DNA of 64,000 nucleotides from Paenibacillus durus ATCC 35681 (GTDB taxonomy: Bacteria; Bacillota; Bacilli; Paenibacillales; Paenibacillaceae): the NCBI RefSeq assembly GCF_000993825.1, contig NZ_CP011114.1:4774001-4838000 (forward strand). Direction: 5' to 3'. Below, one piece after another: positions 1 through 8,514 of this stretch. Position numbers and translations under genes: made by a program. Position 1 is the stretch's first letter. Each line of letters begins with the position of its first letter. Below the pieces are notes generated by a model, which saw nothing but the letters and a program-made list of their open reading frames with translations, made no database searches and was not told where the DNA came from.

Positions 1-2
1 TC

Positions 3-1226
3 TTGGTGCAGCGCAACGTGCATAAATCGGTTATTCATGGGCTGATGCTGGCGGGAGCGCGTGCGGTATTCCTTGAACCGCAGATGGATGACGCCAGCGG
101 TCTGGCGGTTGCACCGTCCGAAGAGACGGTGCGCAAGGCACTGGCGGCCTGGCCGGAGGCCGCCGGCCTGCTCGTGACCATGCCGAATTACTACGGCATG
201 GGAAGCGACCTCGCGCCCCTCGCGCGGGCCTGTCACGACAGCGGCGTGCCGCTGCTGGTCGACGAGGCGCATGGGGCGCACTACGGGCAGCACCCGGAGC
301 TGCCGCCGGGTGCCTTAAGCTGCGGCGCGGACGGCGTCGTGCAGTCCACGCACAAGATGCTTGCGGCGATGACCATGGGCGCCATGCTGCATGTCCAAGG
401 GCCGCGGCTTGACCGCGCCCTGCTGCGGCAGCGGCTCGCTATGGTGCAGAGCTCCAGCCCATCATACCCCGTGATGGCTTCGCTCGATCTGGCGCGCCGG
501 CTGCTCCACACGCGGCGCGCCGACGCCTTCACGGCGGGGCTGGCCGCCGTGGAAACGCTGCGGCGCGGCTTGGTGGAGCTGCCGCGCTTTAAGCGGCTGC
601 GGCCGGAGCCGCCGCAGCCCGAGACCGGCGGAGGCGAAACGGAAGCCTCCGCCTCAGGGCTGGCGCCGCGAAGCACAAGCGGCGCCTACCGCACACAGGA
701 CCCCTTCAAAGCCGTCATATATGACGCCACCGGGGTCCTGAGCGGATTCGAGCTGCAGGCAGAGCTCGAGAAGAGAGGCTGCGTACCGGAAATGAGCGAT
801 GAACGGCATGTGGTGCTGCTGTTTAGCCTCGGTTCAAGGGTGGGGGATGCCGATCGGCTGCTTGCGGCGCTGCGGGAGATTGACAGGGAATTCCCTCCAG
901 GGCCGATCTCCTCCACTTCCGTCCATGTTTCCACGTGGAACAATTTTGCCAACAGCTTCATTTCGGAGCCGGTGCAATTTTCTCTGAGACCCGTTAGGGA
1001 GGAAGAGACAGAACCTATCAAGCTTGAAATGAGCGAGGGCAGAATCGCGGCGGAGATGGTTGTTCCTTATCCTCCGGGCATACCGCTGCTGTATCCAGGC
1101 GAGGTTATTACCGGGGAAATAAGCCGAAGGCTGCAGAGTTTGGCGGCTGCTGGGACCAGATTTCAGGCCGCGTCCGATCCGGCTTTGCGGACGATACGAG
1201 TATTTTTAAAGCAAGAAGAGATATAA
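3..1226 (+). CDS. yaaO: Orn/Lys/Arg decarboxylase family protein, 5'-truncated
   Basis: PLP-dependent fold-type I amino acid decarboxylase; the frame is open to the window edge, so the true start lies upstream. The visible part has the cofactor-binding DEAHGAH motif (about residues 87-93 of this fragment) and the Schiff-base lysine in STHK (K118), followed by the family's C-terminal domain with the PYPPGIP signature near the end. It sits directly before tmk, exactly as yaaO does in B. subtilis. Substrate (lysine, arginine or ornithine) cannot be decided. Residues about 200-232 form a Pro/Glu/Gly/Ser-rich linker encoded by very GC-rich DNA, unlike the AT-richer 3' part. Family assignment is firm; the specific reaction is not. 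Confidence 0.85.
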   Translation: MVQRNVHKSVIHGLMLAGARAVFLEPQMDDASGLAVAPSEETVRKALAAWPEAAGLLVTMPNYYGMGSDLAPLARACHDSGVPLLVDEAHGAHYGQHPELPPGALSCGADGVVQSTHKMLAAMTMGAMLHVQGPRLDRALLRQRLAMVQSSSPSYPVMASLDLARRLLHTRRADAFTAGLAAVETLRRGLVELPRFKRLRPEPPQPETGGGETEASASGLAPRSTSGAYRTQDPFKAVIYDATGVLSGFELQAELEKRGCVPEMSDERHVVLLFSLGSRVGDADRLLAALREIDREFPPGPISSTSVHVSTWNNFANSFISEPVQFSLRPVREEETEPIKLEMSEGRIAAEMVVPYPPGIPLLYPGEVITGEISRRLQSLAAAGTRFQAASDPALRTIRVFLKQEEI

Positions 1227-1333
1227 AACAACTCCACAAAGTGTAGGTTTGGCTGACAAAGTCTATTCAGGTACTTTACGTGGACCCCGAGGCACTATTG
1301 AATTTTGAATGAAAGAAAGGCGGAGAAGCGTAA

Positions 1334-1975
1334 TTGGGCCGGAAAGGATTTTTTATTACACTTGAAGGCGGAGAAGGATCGGGTAAAACAACGATTATGG
1401 GCAGGCTGGCCGCTTATTTGCAGAACCGCTCCCTCCCTTATCTGATTACCCGCGAGCCGGGCGGCATTGAGATCGCCGAGAAAATCCGCTCTATCATTCT
1501 TGACCCTGCTCATACGGCGATGGACGCGCGCACCGAAGCGCTGCTCTATGCAGCATCCAGAAGCCAGCATTTGGCCGAAAGAGTGGAGCCGGCGCTGAAG
1601 GAAGGACTTATCGTGCTGTGCGACCGCTTTGTGGACAGCAGCCTAGTATACCAGGGCTACGCCAGAGGACTGGGTATGGATGAGGTACGGGCGATTAACC
1701 AGTTTGCCACCGGCGGCCGGATGCCGGACCTCACCTTCTATCTGGATATCGAGCCCAAGGTGGGTCTGGCAAGAATTTCGGCGAACGGAGAGCGGGAAAT
1801 CAACCGGCTGGATATGGAGAGCCTTGCTTTTCACGAGAAAGTAAGAGAAGGATATCAGTTGATTGCCAAAGCGGACCCTGCTCGGATTGTGACTTTGGAT
1901 GCCAATCGGCCGCCGCATGTTGTAGAGCGTGAGCTTGTAAGTACACTTGAAGATAAGCTGTTAAAGGACTTCTAG
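1334..1975 (+). CDS. tmk: Thymidylate kinase
   Basis: Phosphorylates dTMP to dTDP in the cytoplasm, the last specific step to dTTP. The 213-residue product has the P-loop GGEGSGKT at 12-19, the EPGG substrate motif at 41-44 and the DRF motif at 97-99 (CDRFVDSS), all standard for bacterial TMK, and full family length. The start is TTG at 1334, preceded by an AAAGGCGGAG ribosome site; no in-frame ATG nearby fits better. It follows the decarboxylase after about 107 bp and is followed by darA, the conserved Firmicute order. Confidence 0.96.
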   Translation: MGRKGFFITLEGGEGSGKTTIMGRLAAYLQNRSLPYLITREPGGIEIAEKIRSIILDPAHTAMDARTEALLYAASRSQHLAERVEPALKEGLIVLCDRFVDSSLVYQGYARGLGMDEVRAINQFATGGRMPDLTFYLDIEPKVGLARISANGEREINRLDMESLAFHEKVREGYQLIAKADPARIVTLDANRPPHVVERELVSTLEDKLLKDF

Positions 1976-1988
1976 GAACTTTGTCTAA

Positions 1989-2378
<390 letters not shown>

Positions 2379-2483
2379 AGAGCAGAAGAAATGGCCAGAC
2401 CGTCCTGTAAGACGGCGGCCGTTTCCTGTAATATTTTATGTCTATAGATTAAGAACGGCAAAGAAAGGCGGTGGGCAAACCTA

Positions 2484-2927
2484 TTGAAGATTAATCCGAA
2501 CTTCAGGCCTTTGAAGAACGAACTGCCTTTAAGCGACAATATGAACAGGCCGATTCAGCAAAAAACGTTCTCCGATGTGTTTCAGCAGCATGGCGAACAG
2601 GCGAGCCGGGATGAAATCACCCGCCGAATTCAGGAGATTCAAGTTCAAGGTGAGCGCCTCTCCAAATCAATGACGATACGCGAGCTGACGATTTACCGGG
2701 TCATGGTCAAAAAATTCCTGGAAGAAACGGCGCGACGCGGCGTAACGCTCAAAGAAACAAAGGGCTGGGACCGGAGAGGACGCGGCAAAAGATACAAGCT
2801 GCTGGAGGAAATCGATTCCGCTCTACTGACCCTTGCAGACGAACTTTTGGAGAGCGAGCAGGGGCGGATCGATCTGCTGAGCAAGGTTGGAGAAATCCGC
2901 GGGATGCTGATCAACCTTTCTTTTTGA
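2484..2927 (+). CDS. yaaR: YaaR family protein (DUF327)
   Basis: A 147-residue conserved Firmicute protein of unknown function. The call rests on position (darA-yaaR-holB) and on the family's central TIRELTIYRVMVKKFLEE segment; the sequence is mostly charged and predicted helical, with no signal peptide or membrane segment. The start is TTG at 2484, supported by an AAAGGCGGTGGG ribosome site ending about 9 nt before it. I cannot assign an activity. Confidence 0.85.
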   Translation: MKINPNFRPLKNELPLSDNMNRPIQQKTFSDVFQQHGEQASRDEITRRIQEIQVQGERLSKSMTIRELTIYRVMVKKFLEETARRGVTLKETKGWDRRGRGKRYKLLEEIDSALLTLADELLESEQGRIDLLSKVGEIRGMLINLSF

Positions 2928-2945
2928 TGGCTATAGGAGGATATT

Positions 2946-3920
2946 ATGCCTTTTGGTGATATATTGGGACAGACAACCGCCAAGCGTATATTGCAAAATT
3001 CGCTGCGCAAAGATACGCTAGGTCATGCTTACTTATTCAGCGGCCCCGCGGGCAGCGGTCAGATGAAGACGGCGCTTACGTTGGCTCAAGCGATTTTTTG
3101 TACGACACTGAAGGACGACGCCTGCGGCGAGTGCCTGGAGTGCCGCAAGGTGGAGCATGGCAACCATCCGGATCTCAAGATCCTGTCGCCGGAAGGCAGC
3201 AGCATCAAAATCGATCAGATCCGCGACCTGCAGCGGGTCTTTTCCTATCGGGCGGAGGGCGGCAATCCCAAGGTATACATTATAGATGAAGCGGGAAAAA
3301 TGACCGTCCAGGCGGCCAACAGTCTGCTTAAATTTTTGGAAGAGCCTCCTGTGCCTGCGGTAGCTATTCTGATTGCGGATAACAGCCAATCGCTGCTGCC
3401 GACCATTCAGTCGCGAACACAGCGCATCCCGTTTGCTCCGCTGTCCCCGGAGACGATGCTGCAGGTATTGTCAAATGAGGGAGTTTCCGCTCCCCTTGCA
3501 CGCTGCGCGGCATCTTTGACATCGGGATTAGAAGGATGCAGAGAGCTTTTAACACAGAATTGGTTTGCAGAAATAAGAAATCTAGTGTTACAATTAGCGA
3601 AGGAGTCTTTGGGCAAGAACGGCTCGGCGGTGGCGACCGCGGGTCAGAAGCTGTTCAAGACCGGGCTCGGTGAGCATTTGGATACCTGTTTCAGTATGTT
3701 CCATCTATGGTTTAAAGACATGCTGTACTTCCTGTACCGAAAACACGAAAGCATCGTTTTTATAGATCAATTGGACTTTATTTCCAATTACGCCAGAACG
3801 CGTACTTCTTCGGAGTGGGTAGCCTATATGGAGTATGCCGCTGAGAGCAAGAAGAAGCTGCGGTTCAATGTTAATGCCCAGCTATGTCTGGAGCAGTTTT
3901 TGATACGTCTGGAAAGCTGA
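2946..3920 (+). CDS. holB: DNA polymerase III delta' subunit
   Basis: Clamp-loader subunit that helps load the sliding clamp at the replication fork. The 324-residue protein has the AAA+ layout with a degenerate Walker A (GPAGSGQMK, about 33-41), consistent with delta' subunits that do not hydrolyse ATP, a four-cysteine zinc module (C52, C60, C63, C66), and a DEAGKM Walker B region. An AGGAGG site precedes ATG 2946, 18 nt after yaaR. It is followed by a repeat insertion and then ricT. Confidence 0.93.
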   Translation: MPFGDILGQTTAKRILQNSLRKDTLGHAYLFSGPAGSGQMKTALTLAQAIFCTTLKDDACGECLECRKVEHGNHPDLKILSPEGSSIKIDQIRDLQRVFSYRAEGGNPKVYIIDEAGKMTVQAANSLLKFLEEPPVPAVAILIADNSQSLLPTIQSRTQRIPFAPLSPETMLQVLSNEGVSAPLARCAASLTSGLEGCRELLTQNWFAEIRNLVLQLAKESLGKNGSAVATAGQKLFKTGLGEHLDTCFSMFHLWFKDMLYFLYRKHESIVFIDQLDFISNYARTRTSSEWVAYMEYAAESKKKLRFNVNAQLCLEQFLIRLES

Positions 3921-3981
3921 AGGATGCCGTCTGTTTATGCTTTCTGAGAAGAAGACTTCAAGAAGCAAATTTTGGCCTGAT

Positions 3982-4086
3982 TTGGCCTTATTTTTCTAAC
4001 GAGAAACAAATGCCTATAAGCGATACAGCGTATCACTGCTGCGAAAGCATACGCTTTGCTAAAGTTGATGCAGCCGTTTCTTCTTG
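3982..4086 (-). repeat. Modular dispersed repeat, copy A
   Basis: Read on the - strand, 4086 to 4000 matches the spoIIE-leader repeat (34373-34454) in ordered blocks: AAGAAGAAACGGCT at one end, then CAAAGC, TATGCTTT, GATA, GTATCG, AGGCA and GTTTCTCG at the other. The following AATAAGGCCAA (about 3982-3995 on the + strand) matches the start of the second module before similarity stops. The unit is full of short inverted repeats. It fills the holB-ricT gap and extends neither gene's reading frame. Confidence 0.75.
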
Positions 4087-4172
4087 CGCTAACGGTCAAG
4101 GAAGAACAAGCATGGAACATCATGGAGCGGACTTGCTGGGGGTTCCTTCACCGGCAGACAAGGAGGTTAATT

Positions 4173-4976
4173 TTGTTATACAGCGTAGTCGGTGTCCGCT
4201 TCAAAAAGGCGGGTAAGATATATTATTTCGATCCTTTAGACTTTCCGATTGAATGTGAGCAGTGCGTGATCGTCGAGACGGCGCGAGGGGTTGAATATGG
4301 CAGGGTCGTTGTAGGCAAAAAAGAGGTTCAGGAAGCTGATGTCGTACTGCCGCTTAAGAAAGTCATGCGTATCGCCGGAGATGTAGACGCGCGCGTGGTA
4401 GAGGAGAACAAGCAGGCGGCGAAAGATGCTTCTTCAACCTGTTTAAATAAAATCCGCGATCATGGCCTTAAAATGAAGCTGGTGGATGTGGAATTTACGT
4501 TTGACCGCAACAAGATCATCTTCTACTTCACTGCGGAAGGCCGGGTTGATTTTCGGGAGTTGGTCAAGGATTTGGCCAGCATCTTCCGTACCCGTATCGA
4601 GCTTCGCCAAATCGGTGTTCGCGACGAAGCCAAGATGCTTGGCGGTCTCGGACCATGCGGAAGGGTACTCTGCTGCTCTTCGTGGCTGGGGGATTTTGAC
4701 CCGGTGTCGATCAAGATGGCTAAGGATCAGAATCTATCGCTTAACCCGACCAAAATATCCGGACTTTGCGGAAGATTGATGTGCTGTCTGAAATTTGAGC
4801 ATGATAACTACGAAAGTGTTAAGGAAGAAATGCCTGCGGTAGGCAAGCTGGTTATCACTTCCCTGGGTGAAGGCAAGGTGGTCGGCTTAAATGCGGGTAA
4901 CCGCACGGTGCATGTTCAGTTGTTTGAAATGGGTAAAGTAAAAGAACTTCCAATGGATGATGTTGTCGTCAAGTAG
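4173..4976 (+). CDS. ricT: RicT (YaaT), PSP1-domain Fe-S protein
   Basis: Component of the RicA-RicF-RicT complex, which in B. subtilis carries 4Fe-4S clusters and promotes RNase Y-dependent mRNA processing, sporulation and competence. The PSP1 domain is clear, with the cysteine clusters GPCGRVLCC and GLCGRLMCC. I place the start at TTG 4173, giving 267 residues beginning LYSVVGVRFKKAG, because AGGAGG lies at 4161-4166. The frame is open further upstream, but that part lies inside the dispersed repeat and has no ribosome site. Confidence 0.93.
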   Translation: MLYSVVGVRFKKAGKIYYFDPLDFPIECEQCVIVETARGVEYGRVVVGKKEVQEADVVLPLKKVMRIAGDVDARVVEENKQAAKDASSTCLNKIRDHGLKMKLVDVEFTFDRNKIIFYFTAEGRVDFRELVKDLASIFRTRIELRQIGVRDEAKMLGGLGPCGRVLCCSSWLGDFDPVSIKMAKDQNLSLNPTKISGLCGRLMCCLKFEHDNYESVKEEMPAVGKLVITSLGEGKVVGLNAGNRTVHVQLFEMGKVKELPMDDVVVK

Positions 4977-5005
4977 ACCATTAAGGTTACTTTCGGGGTG
5001 GAAAC

Positions 5006-5374
5006 TTGGAAAAGAAAAATATATTCGCACACATTCAGGAGATAGAAGCGCAAATGGAAACGATGCGCCTTAATCTTGGAGATTGGAAGCAGGCAGTTAA
5101 AGAATTGATGGAAGCGAACCAGCGGCTGACGCTGGAAAATGAGCAGCTGCGCAAGATTTTGAAGAAAAAAGCTCCGCCCGCTTCTTCTTCGGAGAAACGG
5201 AATTCCGGCAAGCTTCCCGTCCAGAACGAAGGCGGCCAAGATGAAATTGTCGGCGAGGGCTATGATAATCTGGCACGGCTATATCATGAGGGCTTTCATA
5301 TCTGTAATGTCAATTTTGGACATCTGCGTACGGAAGGTGACTGTCTGTTCTGCCTGTCTTTCCTTAATAAATGA
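5006..5374 (+). CDS. yabA: Replication initiation control protein YabA
   Basis: Negative regulator of initiation that binds DnaA and the DnaN clamp. The 122-residue protein shows an N-terminal heptad-like coiled coil (about 5-55), a variable linker, and a C-terminal zinc-binding segment with HICN, HLR and CLFC (His and Cys ligands about 97-115). The start is TTG 5006, after a CGGGGTGG ribosome site. It follows ricT by 29 nt and is followed by a strong terminator. Confidence 0.92.
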   Translation: MEKKNIFAHIQEIEAQMETMRLNLGDWKQAVKELMEANQRLTLENEQLRKILKKKAPPASSSEKRNSGKLPVQNEGGQDEIVGEGYDNLARLYHEGFHICNVNFGHLRTEGDCLFCLSFLNK

Positions 5375-5383
5375 GAATATTCA

Positions 5384-5415
5384 GCCGTAGGAGGACGCCA
5401 CCTACGGTTTTTTTG
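5384..5415 (+). terminator. Rho-independent terminator after yabA
   Basis: CCGTAGG and CCTACGG form a 7-bp stem around a short loop and are followed by a run of seven T residues. It separates the tmk-yabA group from trmN6. Confidence 0.8.
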
Positions 5416-5439
5416 AATTTTTGGAATAGGGGACCAATC

Positions 5440-6207
5440 ATGAGCAACCGTTTGAATGAGGTTCCGCTGCTTCCTTCGGAGCGTGTGGACGATCTGCTTA
5501 CGCATAATCTGCATATTATTCAGAGTGATGAGGTGTTCAGCTTCTCTATGGATGCCGTTCTGCTGGCCCGATTCGCTTCCATACCTCCCCGTGGTCGGGT
5601 ATTGGATTTATGTACAGGCAATGGAGTGATTCCGCTGCTGCTGACGACTCGCACGGCTGCAGTTATCGAGGGAATCGAAATCCAGCCCCGTCTGGCCGAT
5701 ATGGCCCGCCGAAGCGTAGCGATGAATGCGCTTCAGGAGAAGATCACGATTCATGAAGGAGATTTGCGGAAGCTGCATCTTACGGCAGGATATGGGGTGT
5801 ACGATGCGGTTACAGTTAATCCGCCGTATATGCCGCTGAACGGCAGCGATCTTAAGCTGAACACTCATCAGGCAATGGCCCGCCATGAAATCGGCTGTAC
5901 GCTGGAGGAGGTTATTCAGGCATGCGTCCGGCTCGTCCGCACCGGCGGGAAGGTAAGTATGGTTCACAGGCCGCAGCGGCTGGCCGATATCATCAGCTTG
6001 ATGCGGCAGAACAGGCTGGAGCCGAAATCGATTCGCTTTGTGCATCCGCGTGCGCATCTGGAGGCGAACATGGTCTTGATCGAAGCTGCGCGGGACGGCA
6101 AGCCGGAAGTGCGGATACAGCCGCCGCTGATCGTATACAATGAAGACAATGAATATTGTCCGGAAATTCTGGATATCTATTACGGTTCTAAAGAGGTAAA
6201 GCCATGA
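5440..6207 (+). CDS. trmN6: tRNA1(Val) adenine-N6 methyltransferase family (YabB)
   Basis: Class I SAM-dependent methyltransferase of the TrmN6/YfiC-YabB family. Motif I VLDLCTGNGVIP is at about 54-65 and the catalytic NPPY at 127-130, typical of N6-adenine methylation. ATG 5440 gives 255 residues and follows an ATAGGGGACC ribosome site; an upstream in-frame extension runs through the yabA terminator and is unlikely to be translated. It overlaps rsmI by 4 bp (ATGA). The yazA gene found between these two in B. subtilis is missing. The exact tRNA target is not shown by the sequence. Confidence 0.88.
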   Translation: MSNRLNEVPLLPSERVDDLLTHNLHIIQSDEVFSFSMDAVLLARFASIPPRGRVLDLCTGNGVIPLLLTTRTAAVIEGIEIQPRLADMARRSVAMNALQEKITIHEGDLRKLHLTAGYGVYDAVTVNPPYMPLNGSDLKLNTHQAMARHEIGCTLEEVIQACVRLVRTGGKVSMVHRPQRLADIISLMRQNRLEPKSIRFVHPRAHLEANMVLIEAARDGKPEVRIQPPLIVYNEDNEYCPEILDIYYGSKEVKP

Positions 6208-7103
6208 CGATTCAATGCCAAAGCAGCTTTCAAAATAAGGAAACGGACGATCAGCGGAAGACAGGCACCTTATTTCTGGTAGCGACACCGATCGGCAATC
6301 TGGAGGATATGACGTTCCGGGCTGTCCGGACGTTGAAGGAATGCGATATTATCGCTGCCGAGGATACCCGGCAGACGCGCAAGCTGCTCAGCCATTTCGA
6401 CATTTCTCCCAGCCAGCTGTTCAGCTATCATGAGCATAATAAGGCAGCGAGCGGACCGGAATTAATCCGCTATATAATAGAAGGTAAAAATCTGGCGCTG
6501 GTCAGCGACGCTGGCCTGCCCGCCATTTCCGACCCAGGCGCCGATCTGGTGGCACTCGCGGTGAGTGAGGGAATCCCGGTAGTGCCCGTACCTGGAGCGA
6601 ACGCCGCATTGTCCGCACTTATTGCTTCCGGCTTACCGACCACCACGTTTACCTTCGTCGGCTTCCTGCCCCGTGAGCGCAAGGATATCCGCGCTGTGCT
6701 TACCCCGCTGCGCGCTGCCCAGGGCACGCTGCTCTTCTATGAGTCGCCGCACCGGGTAGTGAAAACGTTGGCCCATTTGCAGGAAGCTTTCGGCAACCGG
6801 CGAATTGTTCTGGCCCGTGAGCTGACGAAGCGCTACGAGGAATTCCTGCGCGGCACCATCCAGGAATGCGCCGAGTGGCTGGCGGAACATCCGCCGCTGG
6901 GCGAATATGTGATCGTTGTAGAGGGAGAGAGCAAAGAAGAAGCGAAGGAAGCCGATTCCGCGTGGTGGCGACCGCTCAGCATTGAGGAGCATGTCGCCCA
7001 CTACGAGGCCGCCGGCTCCACCCGTAAGGACGCCATGAAAAAAGCCGCGTCCGACCGTGGCGTTGCCAAGCGCGATATTTATAACGCGCTGCTGGAGGAA
7101 TAG
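6204..7103 (+). CDS. rsmI: 16S rRNA 2'-O-ribose methyltransferase (C1402)
   Basis: Tetrapyrrole-methylase-fold enzyme that methylates the ribose of 16S C1402. The 299-residue protein carries the LVATPIGNLED signature at 25-35, AAEDTRQTR just after, SDAGLPAISDPG, and the conserved C-terminal region. ATG 6204 overlaps the trmN6 stop. The stop codon at 7101-7103 lies six bases before a tandem-repeat array, so the 3' untranslated region consists of that array. Confidence 0.95.
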   Translation: MTIQCQSSFQNKETDDQRKTGTLFLVATPIGNLEDMTFRAVRTLKECDIIAAEDTRQTRKLLSHFDISPSQLFSYHEHNKAASGPELIRYIIEGKNLALVSDAGLPAISDPGADLVALAVSEGIPVVPVPGANAALSALIASGLPTTTFTFVGFLPRERKDIRAVLTPLRAAQGTLLFYESPHRVVKTLAHLQEAFGNRRIVLARELTKRYEEFLRGTIQECAEWLAEHPPLGEYVIVVEGESKEEAKEADSAWWRPLSIEEHVAHYEAAGSTRKDAMKKAASDRGVAKRDIYNALLEE

Positions 7104-7109
7104 TGGCAC

Positions 7110-7683
7110 CAAGCACGGAGGAGGCGAATCCCGAATGGAGAGCGCGGAAGAACGCTGAAGCACAGTCCGCGCCAAGTCGCACTAAGCACGGAGGAAGCGA
7201 ATCCCGGAGGGAGAGCGTGGAAGAACGCCGCAGCAGCAGTCCGCGCCAAGCCGAACCAAGCACGGAGGAAGCGAATCCCGAAGAGAGAGAGCGGACGAAC
7301 GCCGCAGCAGCAGTTCGCGCCAAGTCGCACCAAGCACGGAGGAAGCGAATCCCGAAGGGAGAGAGCGGACGAACGCCGAAGCAGCAGTCCGCGCCAAGTC
7401 GCACCAAGCACGGAGGAAGCGAATCCCGAAGGGAGAGCGCGAAAGAACGCCGCAGCAGCAGTCCGCACCAGTCGCACCAAGGACGGAAGAAAGCGAATCC
7501 CGAAGGGAGAGCGCGGAAGAACGCCGAAGCAGTCCGCGCCAAGTCGCACCAAGCACGGAGGAAGCGAATCCCGAAGGGAGAGCGCGGAAGAACGCCGAAG
7601 CAGCAATCCGCGCCGAGTCGCACCAAGCACGGAGGAAGCGAATCCCGAAGGGAGAGCGTGGAAGAGAGCCGTCAGCACGCATG
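7110..7683. repeat. 74-bp tandem repeat, eight units
   Basis: Eight head-to-tail units start at 7110, 7183, 7257, 7331, 7405, 7478, 7550 and 7624, with lengths 73, 74, 74, 74, 73, 72, 74 and a 60-bp last partial unit. Each begins CAAGCACGGAGGAAGCGAAT (with small variations) and contains a GGGAGAGCGCGGAAGAACGC block followed by CAGCAGTCCGCGCCAAGTCG. Because 74 is not a multiple of three, all frames stay open and give long spurious ORFs on both strands. No spacers are present, so it is not a CRISPR array. Confidence 0.95.
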
Positions 7684-7948
7684 AAAGGCCCCGAGGCCGG
7701 TTCCACAAGGAACCTAGCCGAGAAGGGCCGCTCCACCGCCCCAAGCCGCTAGACCCCGCCAACGTTCCGCATCTATCCAACAATTGCGGGTGTCCAGAGG
7801 GCGCGGCCCTTGGGGTCCTCCCCTTTGGGGAGGATTTAGGAGGGGCCCCCACACATAAAAAAGTTGCCCCCCGCATTCACGGGAGGCCAAGGAGTATAAA
7901 AAAGGTTAGAATTAACAATTTGATTAGTCCTATTATAACTGATTTATT
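7684..7948. other. GC-rich gene-free interval between repeat array and abrB
   Basis: No credible gene. It contains a perfect hairpin CCTCCCC-TTT-GGGGAGG (7817-7833) inside a very GC-rich block, then the probable abrB terminator, then AT-rich DNA next to the abrB stop. The GC-rich block may be the tail of the tandem-repeat element. Confidence 0.6.
7857..7887 (-). terminator. Probable terminator of abrB
   Basis: On the - strand CCTCCCG and CGGGGGG (7 bp with one wobble) enclose a six-base loop and are followed, after CAA, by a run of six T residues. It lies about 60 bp downstream of the abrB stop. Confidence 0.65.
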
Positions 7949-8203
7949 TTAATTTGTCACAGGGGCAGGGATAGTTGAAATACATTCATTGCAAACAATT
8001 TTTCCTTTGAAGTAAGTAACATTCTCAGCGTTGCCGCAGAAAATGCAGGCAGGCTCATATTTTTTCAACATGATCCGTTCACCGTCGACATAGATCTCGA
8101 GAGCATCTTTCTCTCCAATACCCAGCGTGCGGCGCAGCTCGATCGGAATAACAACCCGTCCCAGTTCGTCTACTTTTCTTACAATGCCCGTTGATTTCAT
8201 CAT
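7949..8203 (-). CDS. abrB: Transition-state regulator AbrB with four-cysteine tail
   Basis: DNA-binding repressor of post-exponential genes. The N-terminal SpoVT/AbrB swapped-hairpin domain is nearly identical to B. subtilis AbrB (STGIVRKVDELGRVVIPIEL), but the 84-residue protein ends in a short tail with C53-x2-C56 and C71-x2-C74, a possible zinc ribbon, instead of the usual multimerisation domain. ATG at 8203 follows a GAGAGGAG site. It is one of only two - strand genes I support in the window. Its upstream region shows a sigma-A promoter and a Spo0A box, matching Spo0A repression of abrB in B. subtilis. Confidence 0.93.
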   Translation of the reverse strand: MMKSTGIVRKVDELGRVVIPIELRRTLGIGEKDALEIYVDGERIMLKKYEPACIFCGNAENVTYFKGKIVCNECISTIPAPVTN

Positions 8204-8244
8204 AACAATCGTTTCTCCTCTCAAATAATCAAAAAATGTCACGT

Positions 8245-8251
8245 TTCGACA
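8245..8251 (-). promoter_or_regulatory. Spo0A box in abrB leader
   Basis: TGTCGAA on the - strand (context TTGTCGAAAC) is a perfect 0A-box core. It lies downstream of the abrB -10 hexamer, where bound Spo0A would block transcription, as known for B. subtilis abrB. Confidence 0.7.
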
Positions 8252-8274
8252 ATCTTCTCTGTTTTATGATACAT

Positions 8275-8303
8275 ATAATACCAACCATTCCCAAAACAGT
8301 CAA
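8275..8303 (-). promoter_or_regulatory. Sigma-A promoter of abrB
   Basis: On the - strand TTGACT (8303-8298), a 17-bp spacer and TATTAT (8280-8275). It points into abrB with a leader of roughly 65 nt that contains the Spo0A box. Confidence 0.75.
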
Positions 8304-8402
8304 CCTCTTTTTAACGGGTGAATTATTTTTTAGCTGTAATTGCCTCTCAGGAAGGGTTTATCTTCAAATGGTTGGATAACTATTCATAATATATAATAAA
8401 AA

Positions 8403-8440
8403 TGTCGAAATGGAAACCTAAAAATCTACTTTTTTCGACA
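8403..8440. promoter_or_regulatory. Pair of Spo0A boxes upstream of the HD gene
   Basis: TGTCGAA occurs at 8403-8409 on the + strand and at 8434-8440 on the - strand (context TTTTGTCGAAAAAA), two perfect 0A-box cores in inverted orientation. A TATAAT at 8392-8397 lies just upstream, so Spo0A binding here would most simply repress transcription of the HD gene. The rest of 8204-8514 holds no gene. Confidence 0.55.
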
Positions 8441-8514
8441 AAATATGACGACATAACTTTTCCTCATATAAAAATATCAGAAAATTCGTTGATAAGGACA
8501 AAGGAGTTGATTAC

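Noticed and set aside
3884..4216. A 110-codon ORF between holB and ricT
   Set aside because: It overlaps the end of holB, the dispersed repeat and the ricT start, with no ribosome site.
7110..7683. Possible CRISPR array
   Set aside because: Units are directly adjacent and nearly identical over their whole length; there are no unique spacers and no cas genes.
7079..7876. Long ORFs on both strands across the tandem repeat (up to 265 codons on the - strand, 193 on the +)
   Set aside because: They arise from a 74-bp unit that changes frame at each repeat; all frames are open, and no ribosome site or recognisable domain is present.
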